From Methylobacter sp. (GTDB lineage Bacteria; Pseudomonadota; Gammaproteobacteria; Methylococcales; Methylomonadaceae): DNA of 64,000 nucleotides. Position 1 is the first letter of the stretch. Every line of letters starts with the position of its first letter. Positions 44,702 to 53,845 of this stretch are shown here, piece after piece. The position numbers and the translations under genes are program-made. Under the pieces are notes generated by a model. The model did no database searches. It had not been told where the DNA came from and saw only the letters and a list, made by a program, of their open reading frames with translations. The DNA is taken from NCBI RefSeq assembly GCF_023227905.1, contig NZ_JALOCF010000017.1:1-64000 (forward strand), written 5' to 3'.

Positions 44702-45073
44702 AAATCCGTTAAATTGATTGTTTTAGTGGGCGTGAGTATAAAGCAACAGACTGTGCAATATGATGACAATAGCGGATAAATTTTCTCAAGGATGGAGATA
44801 GTGGTGGGTCGCAAAGCATCTACTTTGGGTATTTTATCTTACCGTCTGCATCTGTAGTGGTGTGTTCACGGTTTCCATTATTCAGGCAAAGCAAGCTTTG
44901 AACTTCGGTATCTGTAGTTTTTGGCGGTCAAAATTTACTTTGGTCAATTATGCAGTATTTTTGTTGCTAAAAAGATAATTGGTAATCTGCTGGATTTTAT
45001 TGAAAATTTCACCAAGATCTAACGATGTCTTAAATTCTTTGTAGATCCGCAACCGCGTATCGCTTTTGTTGCG

Positions 45074-45113
45074 CTGTCATGAAGTTGTCATGAAGCTGTC
45101 ATTAAGCTGTCAT
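45074..45113 (+). promoter_or_regulatory. Double Pho box (four 11-bp-phased PhoB half-sites)
   Basis: Four 7-base direct repeats, CTGTCAT at 45074, TTGTCAT at 45085, CTGTCAT at 45096 and CTGTCAT at 45107, are spaced exactly 11 bases. This equals two adjacent Pho boxes. A TATTCT at 45124-45129 lies the right distance away for a PhoB-type -10. The gene 50 bases downstream is a phosphate-selective porin, so phosphate-starvation control is very likely. The gap 44702-45073 otherwise shows only a CAAAGCAAGCTTTG palindrome at 44887-44900. Confidence 0.93.
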
Positions 45114-45164
45114 TTTATTTCCATATTCTTGCTCAAACTTTTTGATAACAACCAAGAGCAAAAC

Positions 45165-46718
45165 ATGAAAATATCTAAACTTACATTGGCAATCGCTACC
45201 GTTTTAGGTGCAGGCGCAACATCCGGCGCTTTTGCCATGGATCTTTATGTAGATACCAAAACCAAGCAGATCTATGCAGAGCCAGGCCATGGCCGGGAAC
45301 TGATGGGTTCGTTCGAAAAAGTCGATAAAGCTGCCAAGACAGTTGATAGAGAACAAAAACTGGATCAAGCGGAAATTAAAGCGATCCGTGAAGATCTGGC
45401 ATTAAAAGAAAACTCCATCAAAGCCTTGCAAGAGCATGCCGATGCGGATTCAGCGGCTGATTCGGTTAATGTTAAGTTGGATAATAAAGGGCTTAACTTT
45501 GAAACAAAGGATAAGAACTTCAAGTTTAAGCTGGGTGGTCGTATTCATGCCGATGCAAATTACAGCGGCAATGATAATTTTGTTGCAAGAAACCCCGTAA
45601 CAGGCTTACCAAATGGTACGCATCATGAAGCCAATGACGGCACGGAATTTCGCCGCGCACGTATAGATTTTAACGGCACTTTCTACAAAGACTGGAGCTT
45701 CAAAACCGTAGCGGACTTCGCTGATGACAATGTCCGTATGAAGGATGTATTTATTCAATACAGTGGCCTGGAGTACGCGAATATTTTCGCAGGTCAAATG
45801 AAGCAAAACTTCAGCCGTGAGTTGCAAGAAAGTTCTAACGATATGATGTTTACCGAGCGTTCATTAATGAACGTATTAAACGCACCGGTTGTCGACCGTG
45901 CGATCGGTTTGAATTTTGAGAGTAAAGCCCCGAAACACTGGATGGCGGAAGCCGGTATTTTTGGAAACTCAATTACGCCTGCCAGAACCACCGGTACTGA
46001 AGTTGCCAATGCCGGAGATGAAGGATGGGCTGTTAACGGACGCGCCACGTATGCGCCGATCGAAGAGAAGGGCAAGGTTGTGCATTTAGGTATCGCCGGT
46101 AACTACCGCAAGCCGGATGATAGCGGCGATGTCGCTTCGAGCAGAGCGCTTCGGTTTGAGTATGAAACCAATCACATGTCTAACCTGTTGTTATTAGATA
46201 AAACAGCTCAAGATGTAGACAATATCAAGATGTTAGGCCTGGAAGCTGCCGGTTTGTATGGGCCGTTTTCAGCAGGCGCTGAATATACCAGAATGTGGGT
46301 TGACCGGAAGCAAAAAGGCACAGGGGTAGTGGCTGCTGATGGCGGTTCAAGCAATCTGGAGCTGGACGGCTGGTATGTCGACGCAGGCTGGACTATCACC
46401 GGCGAATCACGCAAGTACAAGGCAGGCAGATTTTTCAAAGTGGAGCCTGCGAAGAAGTTCAGCCTGAAAAATGGCGGATGGGGCGCATGGGAACTGGCGA
46501 CACGTTATTCGGCAGTTGACCTGAATGATGGCGGTTTCCGCGGCGGCGAAATGTCGGCTGTCACTGTCGCTTTAAACTGGTATCTTAACAATAATATCCG
46601 TTTAATGGCTGATTACAACAGAGCGTTCAGCATGAACAACACCGCTGTTGTTACACCAACAGGCGCTGATCCGGATAATAACGATACTTTCACAGTACGT
46701 GCCCAGTTAGCGTACTAA
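45165..46718 (+). CDS. Phosphate-selective porin (OprO/OprP family)
   Basis: A 517-residue outer-membrane porin. A signal peptide (KLTLAIATVLGAGATSGAFA) is followed by a helical region with a coiled-coil trimerisation segment (about 60-100, EQKLDQAEIKAIREDLALKE). The 16-strand barrel begins at KFKLGGRIHADANY, with the family motif FRRARIDFNGTFYKDWSFK, and ends in the outer-membrane C-terminal pattern FTVRAQLAY. An earlier frame start at 45066 lies inside the Pho boxes and is rejected. PhoB-dependent expression is expected. Confidence 0.93.
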   Translation: MKISKLTLAIATVLGAGATSGAFAMDLYVDTKTKQIYAEPGHGRELMGSFEKVDKAAKTVDREQKLDQAEIKAIREDLALKENSIKALQEHADADSAADSVNVKLDNKGLNFETKDKNFKFKLGGRIHADANYSGNDNFVARNPVTGLPNGTHHEANDGTEFRRARIDFNGTFYKDWSFKTVADFADDNVRMKDVFIQYSGLEYANIFAGQMKQNFSRELQESSNDMMFTERSLMNVLNAPVVDRAIGLNFESKAPKHWMAEAGIFGNSITPARTTGTEVANAGDEGWAVNGRATYAPIEEKGKVVHLGIAGNYRKPDDSGDVASSRALRFEYETNHMSNLLLLDKTAQDVDNIKMLGLEAAGLYGPFSAGAEYTRMWVDRKQKGTGVVAADGGSSNLELDGWYVDAGWTITGESRKYKAGRFFKVEPAKKFSLKNGGWGAWELATRYSAVDLNDGGFRGGEMSAVTVALNWYLNNNIRLMADYNRAFSMNNTAVVTPTGADPDNNDTFTVRAQLAY

Positions 46719-46746
46719 ATAAACCCAAGCATCAGCTGAACGCAAA

Positions 46747-46777
46747 GCCGCGCTGGAAAGCCAGCGCGGCTTTTTTT
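46747..46777 (+). terminator. Intrinsic terminator after the porin
   Basis: A perfect 10-bp stem (GCCGCGCTGG / CCAGCGCGGC) with a four-base AAAG loop and seven T directly after it, 29 bases beyond the porin stop. Confidence 0.95.
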
Positions 46778-46868
46778 ATTGGCAAGAATTCATATATGAT
46801 GGCTATTTTAAATATCAGGCCAGAAAGCAAGTTCCTGGCTTGCCAAATGGTCGTCAACGAGGTTAGCG

Positions 46869-48398
46869 GTGAAAGTTAGTCCCTTCATTAAATTTATACC
46901 AATTTTGTGCTTGGCCGGATGCGCAACCGCGCCTGTTCCGCCTGCTACTGTTAATTGGAACATAGAGCCTGTGAGTGTTTATGACTCGGGCCACGAAAGA
47001 GGTACGGAAATCGTCAGCATTCAGCAATCCACTTTGCGGGCCGTGCTTAGCAATTTTGAGACAGGCGAAGCTGATGTACTGGATGTCAGCAAGCCTGAGC
47101 ACTTGCGCCGGATATCCCGCTTCAACCTGAGGCTGGATACAGGTGAGGAACTGACCTCGGTTGCGTTTCATCCTAAGCTGGATGTGTTTGCAGCAGTTAT
47201 CGATGCCGGTAACAAGCCCGGCAGGCTGGAGATTCGTTCGGCGTCAACCGGTTTTTTGATAGATCGCGTCATCGTCGGCTTTGGGCCAGATTCGGTGGTT
47301 TTTTCCGGAGACGGCAAGTTTGCCATGATCGCCAATGAAGGCGAAGATTTTTTGTTTGAGCCGTCAAGTAAGCAGTTTTTCACGCCGGAAGGCAGCATTT
47401 CTATCGTTTACTTAAGCCCGTCCGGGCACATTGAGCGCCACAAAAATCTGGAACTGGCGAACTCGATGAATTATGAAGGCTTCGTGGTAAGCAAAGGCGG
47501 CCGGTTTATGGAAAGGGAAATCGATTGGAATGGCGATGGTGTTATCAGCAAGAACATGGATTTTGACGGCAACGGCAAGATTGACAAGAAAAAAGTCCTG
47601 CTTGGATATATTGAAGGACGGGAAGTTTTCGGCTCGGAAACTCAAGGCGAGAAGAAAATACTTATTCCGATCAGAACCCATTCTCCAGCCTTATTGGAGC
47701 CGGAATATATCGCTATTACACCGGATGCAAAGAAAGCCTATGTCACCTTGCAGGAAGACGATGCGGTTGCGGTCGTCGATTTAACCAGCGAGCAAGTCAT
47801 CGGCTATTACGGCTTGGGCGCGAGCCAGCATAAAGTTGATGCCCGCTATGACGGCTGGGTGAAATTCGACCAATCGATGACAGGGTTGCGCGAACCCGAC
47901 GGGATTACCACGGTAGCTAATGGCCGTTATTTCGTTACGGCCGATGAAGGCGACACAGACGAGGATAATGGTTCTGCATCAGACAAGGATCAGCCGGTTA
48001 GCGGCGGACGTACGGTCAGTGTTTTCGATGCGGCGACTGGTGCTTTGCTGGGCGATACCGGCAACCAGCTTGATGAGTTTGCATTTGCCAATAAAGTCTA
48101 CCCGGATCGGCGCAGCAATAAAAAAGGCTCGGAGCCGGAAATGCTGGTTTCCCTGGAACTGGACGGCGTACCGTATGTTGCCGTAGGCATGGAAAGAGCC
48201 GGGTCGGTTGAATTAATTTCCCTGGCCGATCCTTTTCACCCTAAAGTAGTCGCTTTGGGCAAGATTGCCGGCGATGAAGACAAGTCGCCCGAAGGCATCG
48301 CCCATTATGTCGTGGATGGCGAGCATTATCTGCTGACAGCCAATGAAATGAACGGAACTGTGGAGTGTTTTAAAATTGCTCGGCAAGGTGCTGAGTAA
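46869..48398 (+). CDS. Beta-propeller lipoprotein of the choice-of-anchor-I type
   Basis: A 509-residue lipoprotein: short signal with lipobox LCLAGC (Cys at 18). A seven-bladed-propeller-like body follows, with repeated SVVFSGDGKFAMIANEGED, EYIAITPDAKKAYVTLQEDD and PEGIAHYVVDGEHYLLTANE units. An EF-hand-like pair (DWNGDGVISKNMDFDGNGKID) at about 218-238 likely binds calcium. Relatives are often loosely called alkaline-phosphatase-like; no phosphatase active site is evident. It begins with GTG, GAGG seven bases upstream. Being just after a Pho-controlled porin, a phosphate-related role is possible, but a strong terminator separates them. Confidence 0.8.
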   Translation: MKVSPFIKFIPILCLAGCATAPVPPATVNWNIEPVSVYDSGHERGTEIVSIQQSTLRAVLSNFETGEADVLDVSKPEHLRRISRFNLRLDTGEELTSVAFHPKLDVFAAVIDAGNKPGRLEIRSASTGFLIDRVIVGFGPDSVVFSGDGKFAMIANEGEDFLFEPSSKQFFTPEGSISIVYLSPSGHIERHKNLELANSMNYEGFVVSKGGRFMEREIDWNGDGVISKNMDFDGNGKIDKKKVLLGYIEGREVFGSETQGEKKILIPIRTHSPALLEPEYIAITPDAKKAYVTLQEDDAVAVVDLTSEQVIGYYGLGASQHKVDARYDGWVKFDQSMTGLREPDGITTVANGRYFVTADEGDTDEDNGSASDKDQPVSGGRTVSVFDAATGALLGDTGNQLDEFAFANKVYPDRRSNKKGSEPEMLVSLELDGVPYVAVGMERAGSVELISLADPFHPKVVALGKIAGDEDKSPEGIAHYVVDGEHYLLTANEMNGTVECFKIARQGAE

Positions 48399-48437
48399 GA
48401 GGTTGCAAGCAGCAGGGCAGATGGATATTTCTGATCT

Positions 48438-48755
48438 TCAACCATGCTGCATTTTTTTCAGTTCAGCACGCAGGTTTTCAAGCTCTTCCATCAAATCCAG
48501 CGCCAGCGCGATGCCGGCCAGATTAACGCCCAGATCGCGCTGTAGCCTGAGCGCAGAACGCACCCGCACCAAGCTTGCGCCTGAAAAACGCCACACCTGT
48601 ATTTCATCCCCTTGCGGCTCGATAATGCTTTCTTCAACCAGGCTGATAACCCACTCTGCGTGGACGCCGCAAGCATGGCATAGTTGCTCAAGGGTCAGGC
48701 TGTCCTCTTCGATGACCGTTCCGGTATGTATGGGCAATAGATCATGTGAACTCAT
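48438..48755 (-). CDS. cbpM: CbpM, modulator of CbpA co-chaperone
   Basis: A 105-residue MerR-like helical protein (LTLEQLCHACGVHAEWVISL, EESIIEPQGDEIQVWRF, LRLQRDLGVNLAGIALALDL) that binds the J-domain of CbpA and blocks its activity. The ATG at 48755 follows the cbpA stop by four bases. An open frame upstream reads through cbpA in another phase and is not coding. Confidence 0.93.
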   Translation of the reverse strand: MSSHDLLPIHTGTVIEEDSLTLEQLCHACGVHAEWVISLVEESIIEPQGDEIQVWRFSGASLVRVRSALRLQRDLGVNLAGIALALDLMEELENLRAELKKMQHG

Positions 48756-48759
48756 AGGC

Positions 48760-49707
48760 TTATACCCCAAGCGACTGGCGCGGGTTAAAATTAAGTTCTT
48801 GCTGCATCTTTTGATAGACCGCCTTGGCGCGGTCGGTGTTTGCCGGCGGCAGGGCGATTTGCAGCACCACGAGAAAATCGCCCGGCGTTTTGGTCGGTAA
48901 GCCACGGCCTTTTAAACGCAGTTTGCTGCCTTGCCGGGAATTGGGCGGTATTTTCAGGTCAACTTTTCCATCCGGCGTCGGCACTTTGACGGTGGCGCCT
49001 AATGCCGCCTCCCAAGGCGTGACCGGTAAATCCAGATAAATGTCGGCGTCGGAAATCCGGTATAGCGGATGTGGATTAAAGGCTATTTCCAGCAGCAAAT
49101 CGCCGGCTTTGCCGCCGCCTGAGCCGGGGTCGCCCTGGCCGGACAGCCGGATATGCTGGCCGGGTTTAATGCCTTTGGGGATTTTGATGTTCAGGCTCCT
49201 TTGCTTGACCTGTACATGGCCGCGCGCATCCATCTCCGGCGCGCTCAGGGTAATATTGCGAGTCGCGCCCCGAATGCTGTCTTCCAGGTCGATATAAATT
49301 TTGGCATGCGCATCCTGGCCCCGCGCCTGGAATCCGCGCGTACCTTGTTCGGAGGTACGAAATCCGCCTTGCCCGAACAATTGCTCAAAAAAATCGCTAA
49401 AAACGCCGCCACCGCCGCCGGTAAAGCCGCCGCCTTTAAATTCGAAGCCTTCATCCCATTTGGGTGGCGGTCTGAAATCCTCGCCGGCTTTCCAGTTGGC
49501 GCCCAATCTATCGTAAGCGGCTCTTTTTTCAGGGTCCTGGAGCACTTCATAGGCCTCGCCCAGTTCCTTGAATTTTGCTTCGGCATCCTTTTCCTTGCTG
49601 ACATCGGGATGATATTTGCGCGCCAGCTTGCGGTAGGCGCGTTTGATCTCATCCTGAGTGGCGCTCCTGGATAGTCCCATGATCTTATAATAGTCTTTAT
49701 ATTCCAT
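48760..49707 (-). CDS. cbpA: DnaJ-class co-chaperone CbpA
   Basis: A 315-residue class II J-protein: J-domain with HPD motif (LARKYHPDVS, about 29-38), a Gly/Phe-rich linker (FKGGGFTGGGGGVF) and two C-terminal peptide-binding domains (VKQRSLNIKIPKGIKPGQHI; LDLPVTPWEAALGATVKVPT), with no zinc finger. It stimulates DnaK and binds nucleoid DNA in E. coli. It is in an operon with cbpM. Confidence 0.96.
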   Translation of the reverse strand: MEYKDYYKIMGLSRSATQDEIKRAYRKLARKYHPDVSKEKDAEAKFKELGEAYEVLQDPEKRAAYDRLGANWKAGEDFRPPPKWDEGFEFKGGGFTGGGGGVFSDFFEQLFGQGGFRTSEQGTRGFQARGQDAHAKIYIDLEDSIRGATRNITLSAPEMDARGHVQVKQRSLNIKIPKGIKPGQHIRLSGQGDPGSGGGKAGDLLLEIAFNPHPLYRISDADIYLDLPVTPWEAALGATVKVPTPDGKVDLKIPPNSRQGSKLRLKGRGLPTKTPGDFLVVLQIALPPANTDRAKAVYQKMQQELNFNPRQSLGV

Positions 49708-49853
49708 GTGGTGCCTGTCCGATTACAATTGAATTAGCCCGGAAAACCAGGTTGGATTTTGATGCTGCAACAAATCAGCGATGGATATTCAGCGCAGCAG
49801 GTTTGCCAGACCTGCTGCAGATTGTTTAAGTCAAATATAATGAGGGCTTGGAA

Positions 49854-50291
49854 TTATTCCTCGGACATTACATTGATGCGTTTTGGTTTAATGGCCTCCC
49901 GTTTGGGAATGACGATTTCCAATACGCCGAGTTTGCATTTTGCATTGATCGCCTCGCCATCGGCAGAATCCGGCAGGCTAAAACGGCGGTAAAAAGACCC
50001 CGATACTCTCTCGACCCGTTTATAGCCTTCTTTTTCGGTTTTGGCTTCGGCTTCTTTTTCGCCTTTCACTGTCAAAACTCCGGCTTCCATGCTGATGTCG
50101 ATATTTTCCGGCTTGACTCCGGGAATGTCGACATAGATAACGAATTTATCGGTTTCTTCTTTTATATCGACTGCGGGCGTCCATTCGGCCGTTGCAACCG
50201 AACCCTCGCCTGGTTTTTCTTCCCGTGAAAGCGATAGTTCTCTTTGCAGTTGATTCAGTAAACCCCATGGTTCATAACGTATAACAGCCAT
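49854..50291 (-). CDS. Hsp20/alpha-crystallin small heat-shock protein
   Basis: A 145-residue small heat-shock protein holding unfolded proteins. The alpha-crystallin domain runs from WTPAVDIKEETDKFVIYVDI (about 37-56) through GSFYRRFSLPD to KLGVLEIVIPK (about 120-130). AGGAGA precedes the ATG. A sigma-32-like promoter lies upstream, and cbpA-cbpM follow on the same strand, making a heat-shock group. Confidence 0.95.
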   Translation of the reverse strand: MAVIRYEPWGLLNQLQRELSLSREEKPGEGSVATAEWTPAVDIKEETDKFVIYVDIPGVKPENIDISMEAGVLTVKGEKEAEAKTEKEGYKRVERVSGSFYRRFSLPDSADGEAINAKCKLGVLEIVIPKREAIKPKRINVMSEE

Positions 50292-50363
50292 TTTTTGTCT
50301 CCTAATGATTAATGTCTTAATGCAATAACAAACTTAAAAACGATGATTTGTCTTTCAGCAATT

Positions 50364-50392
50364 ATGTGGGGGCGGCGGTTTTTTTTGTCAAG
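50364..50392 (-). promoter_or_regulatory. Sigma-32-like heat-shock promoter of hsp20
   Basis: On the minus strand CTTGACA (-35, plus-strand 50386-50392) is followed after 13 bases by CCCCCACAT (-10, 50364-50372), close to the heat-shock pattern CTTGAAA-N13-CCCCATnT. It lies about 70 bases before the hsp20 start. Confidence 0.75.
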
Positions 50393-50424
50393 TGGCTGAA
50401 TTGAATTGATGCTGGATTTTAATA

Positions 50425-51030
50425 TTACTTTTTGGGCTCGGTTAAGCGGCTTGCCCGGTACGCATGCATTAAAGCGATAAACGCCAGGAAATCGTACAGG
50501 CCGTGAATAACAATCGGCAGCAGCAAATTCCTGTCGCCGCCATAATCCATGGCTAAGCTTAAATACATTCCGGTTAAAGTCGCCAGCACAGCATAAAGCG
50601 GCGTCACGGCATGAGCCAGGCCGAAAATGATATTGCTGACGACCAAGCCTGCGGTCATGCCCCAGGACGATTCAATCCAGGGCTGGATAACACCCCGGAA
50701 CAGCAGTTCTTCCGATAGCCCGGCAATCGATGCGAGCACCAGCAAATCAGTCCAATGGTAACGGTACAAGCCGGGTGCCAAGGTTTCAAACAGCACTTTC
50801 CTGATTTTTGCCACTGGCTCCGCTTGTATCTGCTCCATGCTCAGATACAGCAAAAACAAAGGCGCGGTCCCTATCACGCCATAAGCAATGGCTGACTCTG
50901 AAAAATGCAGGTAAGCGAAAGGGTCGATGCCAGCGATCCAACCTAAAATAATCGCGACCAGAATCAGGGCCGCTTCAAAAGAACAAGCCTTTTTAAAAAA
51001 CTCATCGGGTTTGATCTGATAGTTAGCCAT
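50425..51030 (-). CDS. CPBP-family intramembrane metalloprotease
   Basis: A 201-residue membrane protein with about six hydrophobic segments and the three CPBP/Abi motifs: EELLFRG (Glu-Glu-x3-Arg), IIFGLAHAV (Phe-x3-His) and VIHGLYDFLAF (His-x3-Asp). Related to eukaryotic Rce1 prenyl endopeptidase; bacterial substrates are mostly unknown. It stands directly upstream of the hsp20 promoter on the same strand. Confidence 0.9.
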   Translation of the reverse strand: MANYQIKPDEFFKKACSFEAALILVAIILGWIAGIDPFAYLHFSESAIAYGVIGTAPLFLLYLSMEQIQAEPVAKIRKVLFETLAPGLYRYHWTDLLVLASIAGLSEELLFRGVIQPWIESSWGMTAGLVVSNIIFGLAHAVTPLYAVLATLTGMYLSLAMDYGGDRNLLLPIVIHGLYDFLAFIALMHAYRASRLTEPKK

Positions 51031-51115
51031 TGGTATTAACGGGACAGTAAGAAAAGGCCATTCTAATCAAAAATGGTTAAAATAGTCGTTTGATTCATTA
51101 TCTGCGACTGACCCT

Positions 51116-51373
51116 ATGCTGTGTTTTATTTATAAGAGCTTGAAAAAAGAACATCTTTATTTGTACGTTGATACAAAAGATGATTTTTCCAAGGTGCCGG
51201 AAGCGCTTTTCGGCAGCTTTGGCAAGATGGAATTTGTGATGGAGTTGGAACTGACGCCGGAACGCAAATTGGCTAAGGAAGACGCCGGAAAAGTGCTGAC
51301 AAGCCTGAAAGAAAAAGGTTTTTTTGTGCAGCTGCCGCCGATCAATCTGCCGGCGCCGTTAACTATTCAATAG
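51116..51373 (+). CDS. ycgL: YcgL-domain protein
   Basis: An 85-residue protein with the YcgL pattern: CFIYKSLKKEHLYLYVDTKD, FSKVPEALFGSFG and GFFVQLPP. A small alpha/beta protein conserved in gammaproteobacteria; biochemical role not established. Divergent from the CPBP gene. Confidence 0.92.
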   Translation: MLCFIYKSLKKEHLYLYVDTKDDFSKVPEALFGSFGKMEFVMELELTPERKLAKEDAGKVLTSLKEKGFFVQLPPINLPAPLTIQ

Positions 51374-51481
51374 TTTTGATAAAAGCATAAAACCACGAAG
51401 GCACGAAGAGCACGAAGTTTTTTACCTTATTTTTTCGTAACTGCTCACGCTTTAAAATCGTTAAGCCGGCTTTAAAGTAGC

Positions 51482-51537
51482 CAAAGCAAGCTTTGGACTC
51501 CAGGAAATTTAGATGGCGGAGTTCAAAGCTTGCTTTG
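51482..51537. repeat. 20-bp inverted repeat after ycgL
   Basis: CAAAGCAAGCTTTGGACTCC (51482-51501) pairs with 51518-51537 with a single mismatch and a 16-base loop. The CAAAGCAAGCTTTG core recurs at 44887-44900. A CACGAAGG-type repeat precedes it at about 51393-51417. These, plus the next repeat, fill the gene-free stretch 51374-51788. Confidence 0.6.
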
Positions 51538-51637
51538 AACTTTACAATTCTAAACACTCCTTACCTTTTTGTGTTTTCCATTGAGCCGTTCACACGAAGT
51601 TTTTTCTCCGTGTTCTTCGTTGTCGCCTCGGCAACTG

Positions 51638-51757
51638 CTCCTGCGTCGCCTAAAGCGCCTAATGTTGGTGCTCTCGGCAATTGCTCCCTGCATTGCTCTA
51701 CCTCCTCCATCCGTGGAGTCGTACCTCCTGCATCCTTGCAGTCGTAGAGGCGCCTAT
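51638..51757 (-). repeat. Dispersed repeat, copy 3 (inverted, extended)
   Basis: On the minus strand it contains CTGCAAGGATGCAGGAGGTA, then a CTCCACGGATGGAGGAGG module and GTAGAGCAATGCAGG, then GAGCAATTGCCGAG. Its ends carry GGCGCC and CGCCTAAAGCGCC modules. It is longer than the other copies and shows how the parts combine. Open frames here are by-products of the repeat. Confidence 0.6.
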
Positions 51758-51788
51758 TTTTGGCTTCGTGGTGAATTATTAAACCTGC

Positions 51789-52355
51789 TTACGCTTTCGG
51801 TAAAGTAACGCCGGTCTGGCCCTGATATTTGCCGCCCCGGTCTTTGTAAGAGGTTTCGCAAATTTCGTCGCCGCCAAAAAACAGCATTTGCGCAACGCCT
51901 TCATTGGCGTAGATTTTTGCCGGTAGCGTGGTGGTATTGGAAAACTCCAGCGTCACATGGCCTTCCCATTCCGGTTCCAGAGGCGTTACGTTGACAATGA
52001 TGCCGCATCGCGCATAAGTCGATTTGCCCAGGCAAATCGTCAAGACATCGCGGGGAATGCGGAAAAATTCAACCGTTCTGGCCAAGGCAAACGAGTTTGG
52101 CGGAATAATGCAGACATCGGACTTAACATCGACAAAGCTGCTTGAATCAAAGTCTTTAGGGTCGACGATCGCAGAGTTGATGTTGGTGAAAATCTTGAAT
52201 TCGTCTGAACACCGGACATCATAGCCGTAACTGGAGGTGCCGTAGGAAATCACCCTGCCGCGTTCCGAATCCCTGATCTGGCCGCTTTCAAACGGCTCGA
52301 TCATGCCATGTTGTTCCGCCATGCGGCGTATCCACTTGTCCGACTTAATGCTCAT
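51789..52355 (-). CDS. dcd: dCTP deaminase
   Basis: A 188-residue trimeric enzyme making dUTP from dCTP for thymidylate synthesis. It has [51 protein letters not shown] (with the catalytic Glu) and the nucleotide-binding tail [18 protein letters not shown]. Length and motifs match the mono-functional proteobacterial form. Confidence 0.97.
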   Translation of the reverse strand: MSIKSDKWIRRMAEQHGMIEPFESGQIRDSERGRVISYGTSSYGYDVRCSDEFKIFTNINSAIVDPKDFDSSSFVDVKSDVCIIPPNSFALARTVEFFRIPRDVLTICLGKSTYARCGIIVNVTPLEPEWEGHVTLEFSNTTTLPAKIYANEGVAQMLFFGGDEICETSYKDRGGKYQGQTGVTLPKA

Positions 52356-52483
52356 GGAGTATTACTACCTGAATTGATGTAAAAAACAGGATTTTAGCAT
52401 AGAACTTGGTAACTTCTCATCCACAGGCAGCGCAAGGATTAAGCATGGAAGTTGAATGAACACCCGAGGTTAAAAGTTTTTTA

Positions 52484-52557
52484 TTCACCACGAAGGACAC
52501 GGAGAACACGAAGTTTTATATTTTTTTCTTCGTGCTCTTCGTGTCCTTCGTGGTGAA
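52484..52557. terminator. Long hairpin of CACGAAGG-type repeats between apbC and dcd
   Basis: Two 30-base arms (52484-52513 and 52528-52557; TTCACCACGAAGGACAC facing GTGTCCTTCGTGGTGAA) pair with two mismatches around a 14-base T-rich loop. It lies eight bases beyond the apbC stop and probably ends that transcript. Single-arm relatives occur at about 8051, 37993 and 51393. Confidence 0.65.
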
Positions 52558-52565
52558 AAAGCTTT

Positions 52566-53657
52566 TTACGTATTCTGCACAACGATCCTGGGGAATTTTG
52601 TCGTGAAATCCTTGGCCTTTAACGCCAATCGTGCCGCTGTTTTGCGGGCGATTTGCTTGTATATCTGCGCCGCGCGGCTGTCCGGGTCGGCGACCACGGT
52701 CGGTCTGCCGCTATCGGCAAATTGCCGGATGTTGATATCCAAAGGCAAGGAGCCCAGAAACTCAATCCTGTTGCGCTCGGCCATCAACTTCCCGCCGCCT
52801 TCGCCGAATATGGCTTCTTCGTGGCCGCAGTTGCTGCAAATATGGATGCTCATGTTTTCAACCAGGCCCAGTACCGGCACGTTAACTTTCTCGAACATGC
52901 CCAAGCCGCGTTGGGCGTCAATCAGCGCAATATCCTGCGGCGTGGTGACGATAATCGCGCCGCTGACCGGAATCTGCTGGGACAAGGTTAGCTGTATATC
53001 GCCGGTGCCGGGCGGCAAGTCGATAATCAGGTAATCCAGATTGTCCCAGTTGGTGTCTTTAAGCAGTTGCTGCAAGGCATTGGTTACCATCGGGCCGCGC
53101 CAGATCATGGCTTGGTCGGCCTCGACCAGATAGCCGATTGAATTGGTCTGTACGCCGAAAGCGACCTTGGGCATCATGGTTTTGTTGTCTTTGCTTTCAG
53201 GAAAGCCTGAAAGCCCCAGCATCATCGGGATGCTGGGGCCGTAAATATCCGCATCCAGAATGCCGACATTGGCGCCTTCCGCGGTCAGAGCCAGCGCCAG
53301 ATTGACCGCCGTTGTCGATTTGCCGACGCCGCCCTTGCCGGAAGCCACGGCAATAATGTTCTTGACGTTGGGCAGCGGCTTTAAGGCCTGTTGCACGGCA
53401 TGGGAAACGATTTTTACGCTGACTTCGACGCTGGCATCGCCGATGCCGGGAAGCGTTTTAAGCAGCTCTTCAACCTCGGCTTTAAGTACGGGTAAATAAC
53501 TTTTAGCGGGATAGCCCAGCTCCAGTTTTACGCTGACGTTGTTGCCGTCAATCGCAATGGCCTTGACCGATTTTGCCGAAACCAGGTCGGTTCCATTGTT
53601 GGGGTCGATAAATGTTTGCAGAAGATCTTCTACCGCTGCTTTTTCGAGGCTTGCCAT
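52566..53657 (-). CDS. apbC: Iron-sulfur cluster carrier ATPase (Mrp/ApbC)
   Basis: A 363-residue P-loop protein delivering Fe-S clusters. An N-terminal MIP18/DUF59 domain (about 5-80) is followed by the deviant Walker A GKGGVGKSTT (about 106-115) and the cluster-binding CSNC (ICSNCGHEE). The ATG at 53657 has GGAG seven bases upstream and is preferred over the ATG two codons earlier. Divergent from metG. Confidence 0.95.
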   Translation of the reverse strand: MASLEKAAVEDLLQTFIDPNNGTDLVSAKSVKAIAIDGNNVSVKLELGYPAKSYLPVLKAEVEELLKTLPGIGDASVEVSVKIVSHAVQQALKPLPNVKNIIAVASGKGGVGKSTTAVNLALALTAEGANVGILDADIYGPSIPMMLGLSGFPESKDNKTMMPKVAFGVQTNSIGYLVEADQAMIWRGPMVTNALQQLLKDTNWDNLDYLIIDLPPGTGDIQLTLSQQIPVSGAIIVTTPQDIALIDAQRGLGMFEKVNVPVLGLVENMSIHICSNCGHEEAIFGEGGGKLMAERNRIEFLGSLPLDINIRQFADSGRPTVVADPDSRAAQIYKQIARKTAARLALKAKDFTTKFPRIVVQNT

Positions 53658-53845
53658 GACCATGCTCCATAATTGTTAATAAATTCGCCTGATCAATTAC
53701 CAAGCATAAAACTCAAGATATAGGCCATTTTACCGATTTCAACTCGCTATTGCACTTGTTGGCTGCTTGATAATCGTAGTTTGCGTTTATTTTATGCCAT
53801 AATAACCAGCTAATTTTGCCTTCGAATTGCTTGAGCTTTTACACT

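Noticed and set aside
45074..45113. Short direct repeats as a CRISPR array
   Set aside because: Unit is 7 bases at 11-base steps with no spacers of CRISPR size; it is a Pho box array.
45066..45164. Upstream start for the porin
   Set aside because: It would translate the Pho boxes; the signal peptide starts at 45165.
51493..51808. Short open frames after ycgL
   Set aside because: They cover dispersed repeats and change frame between copies.
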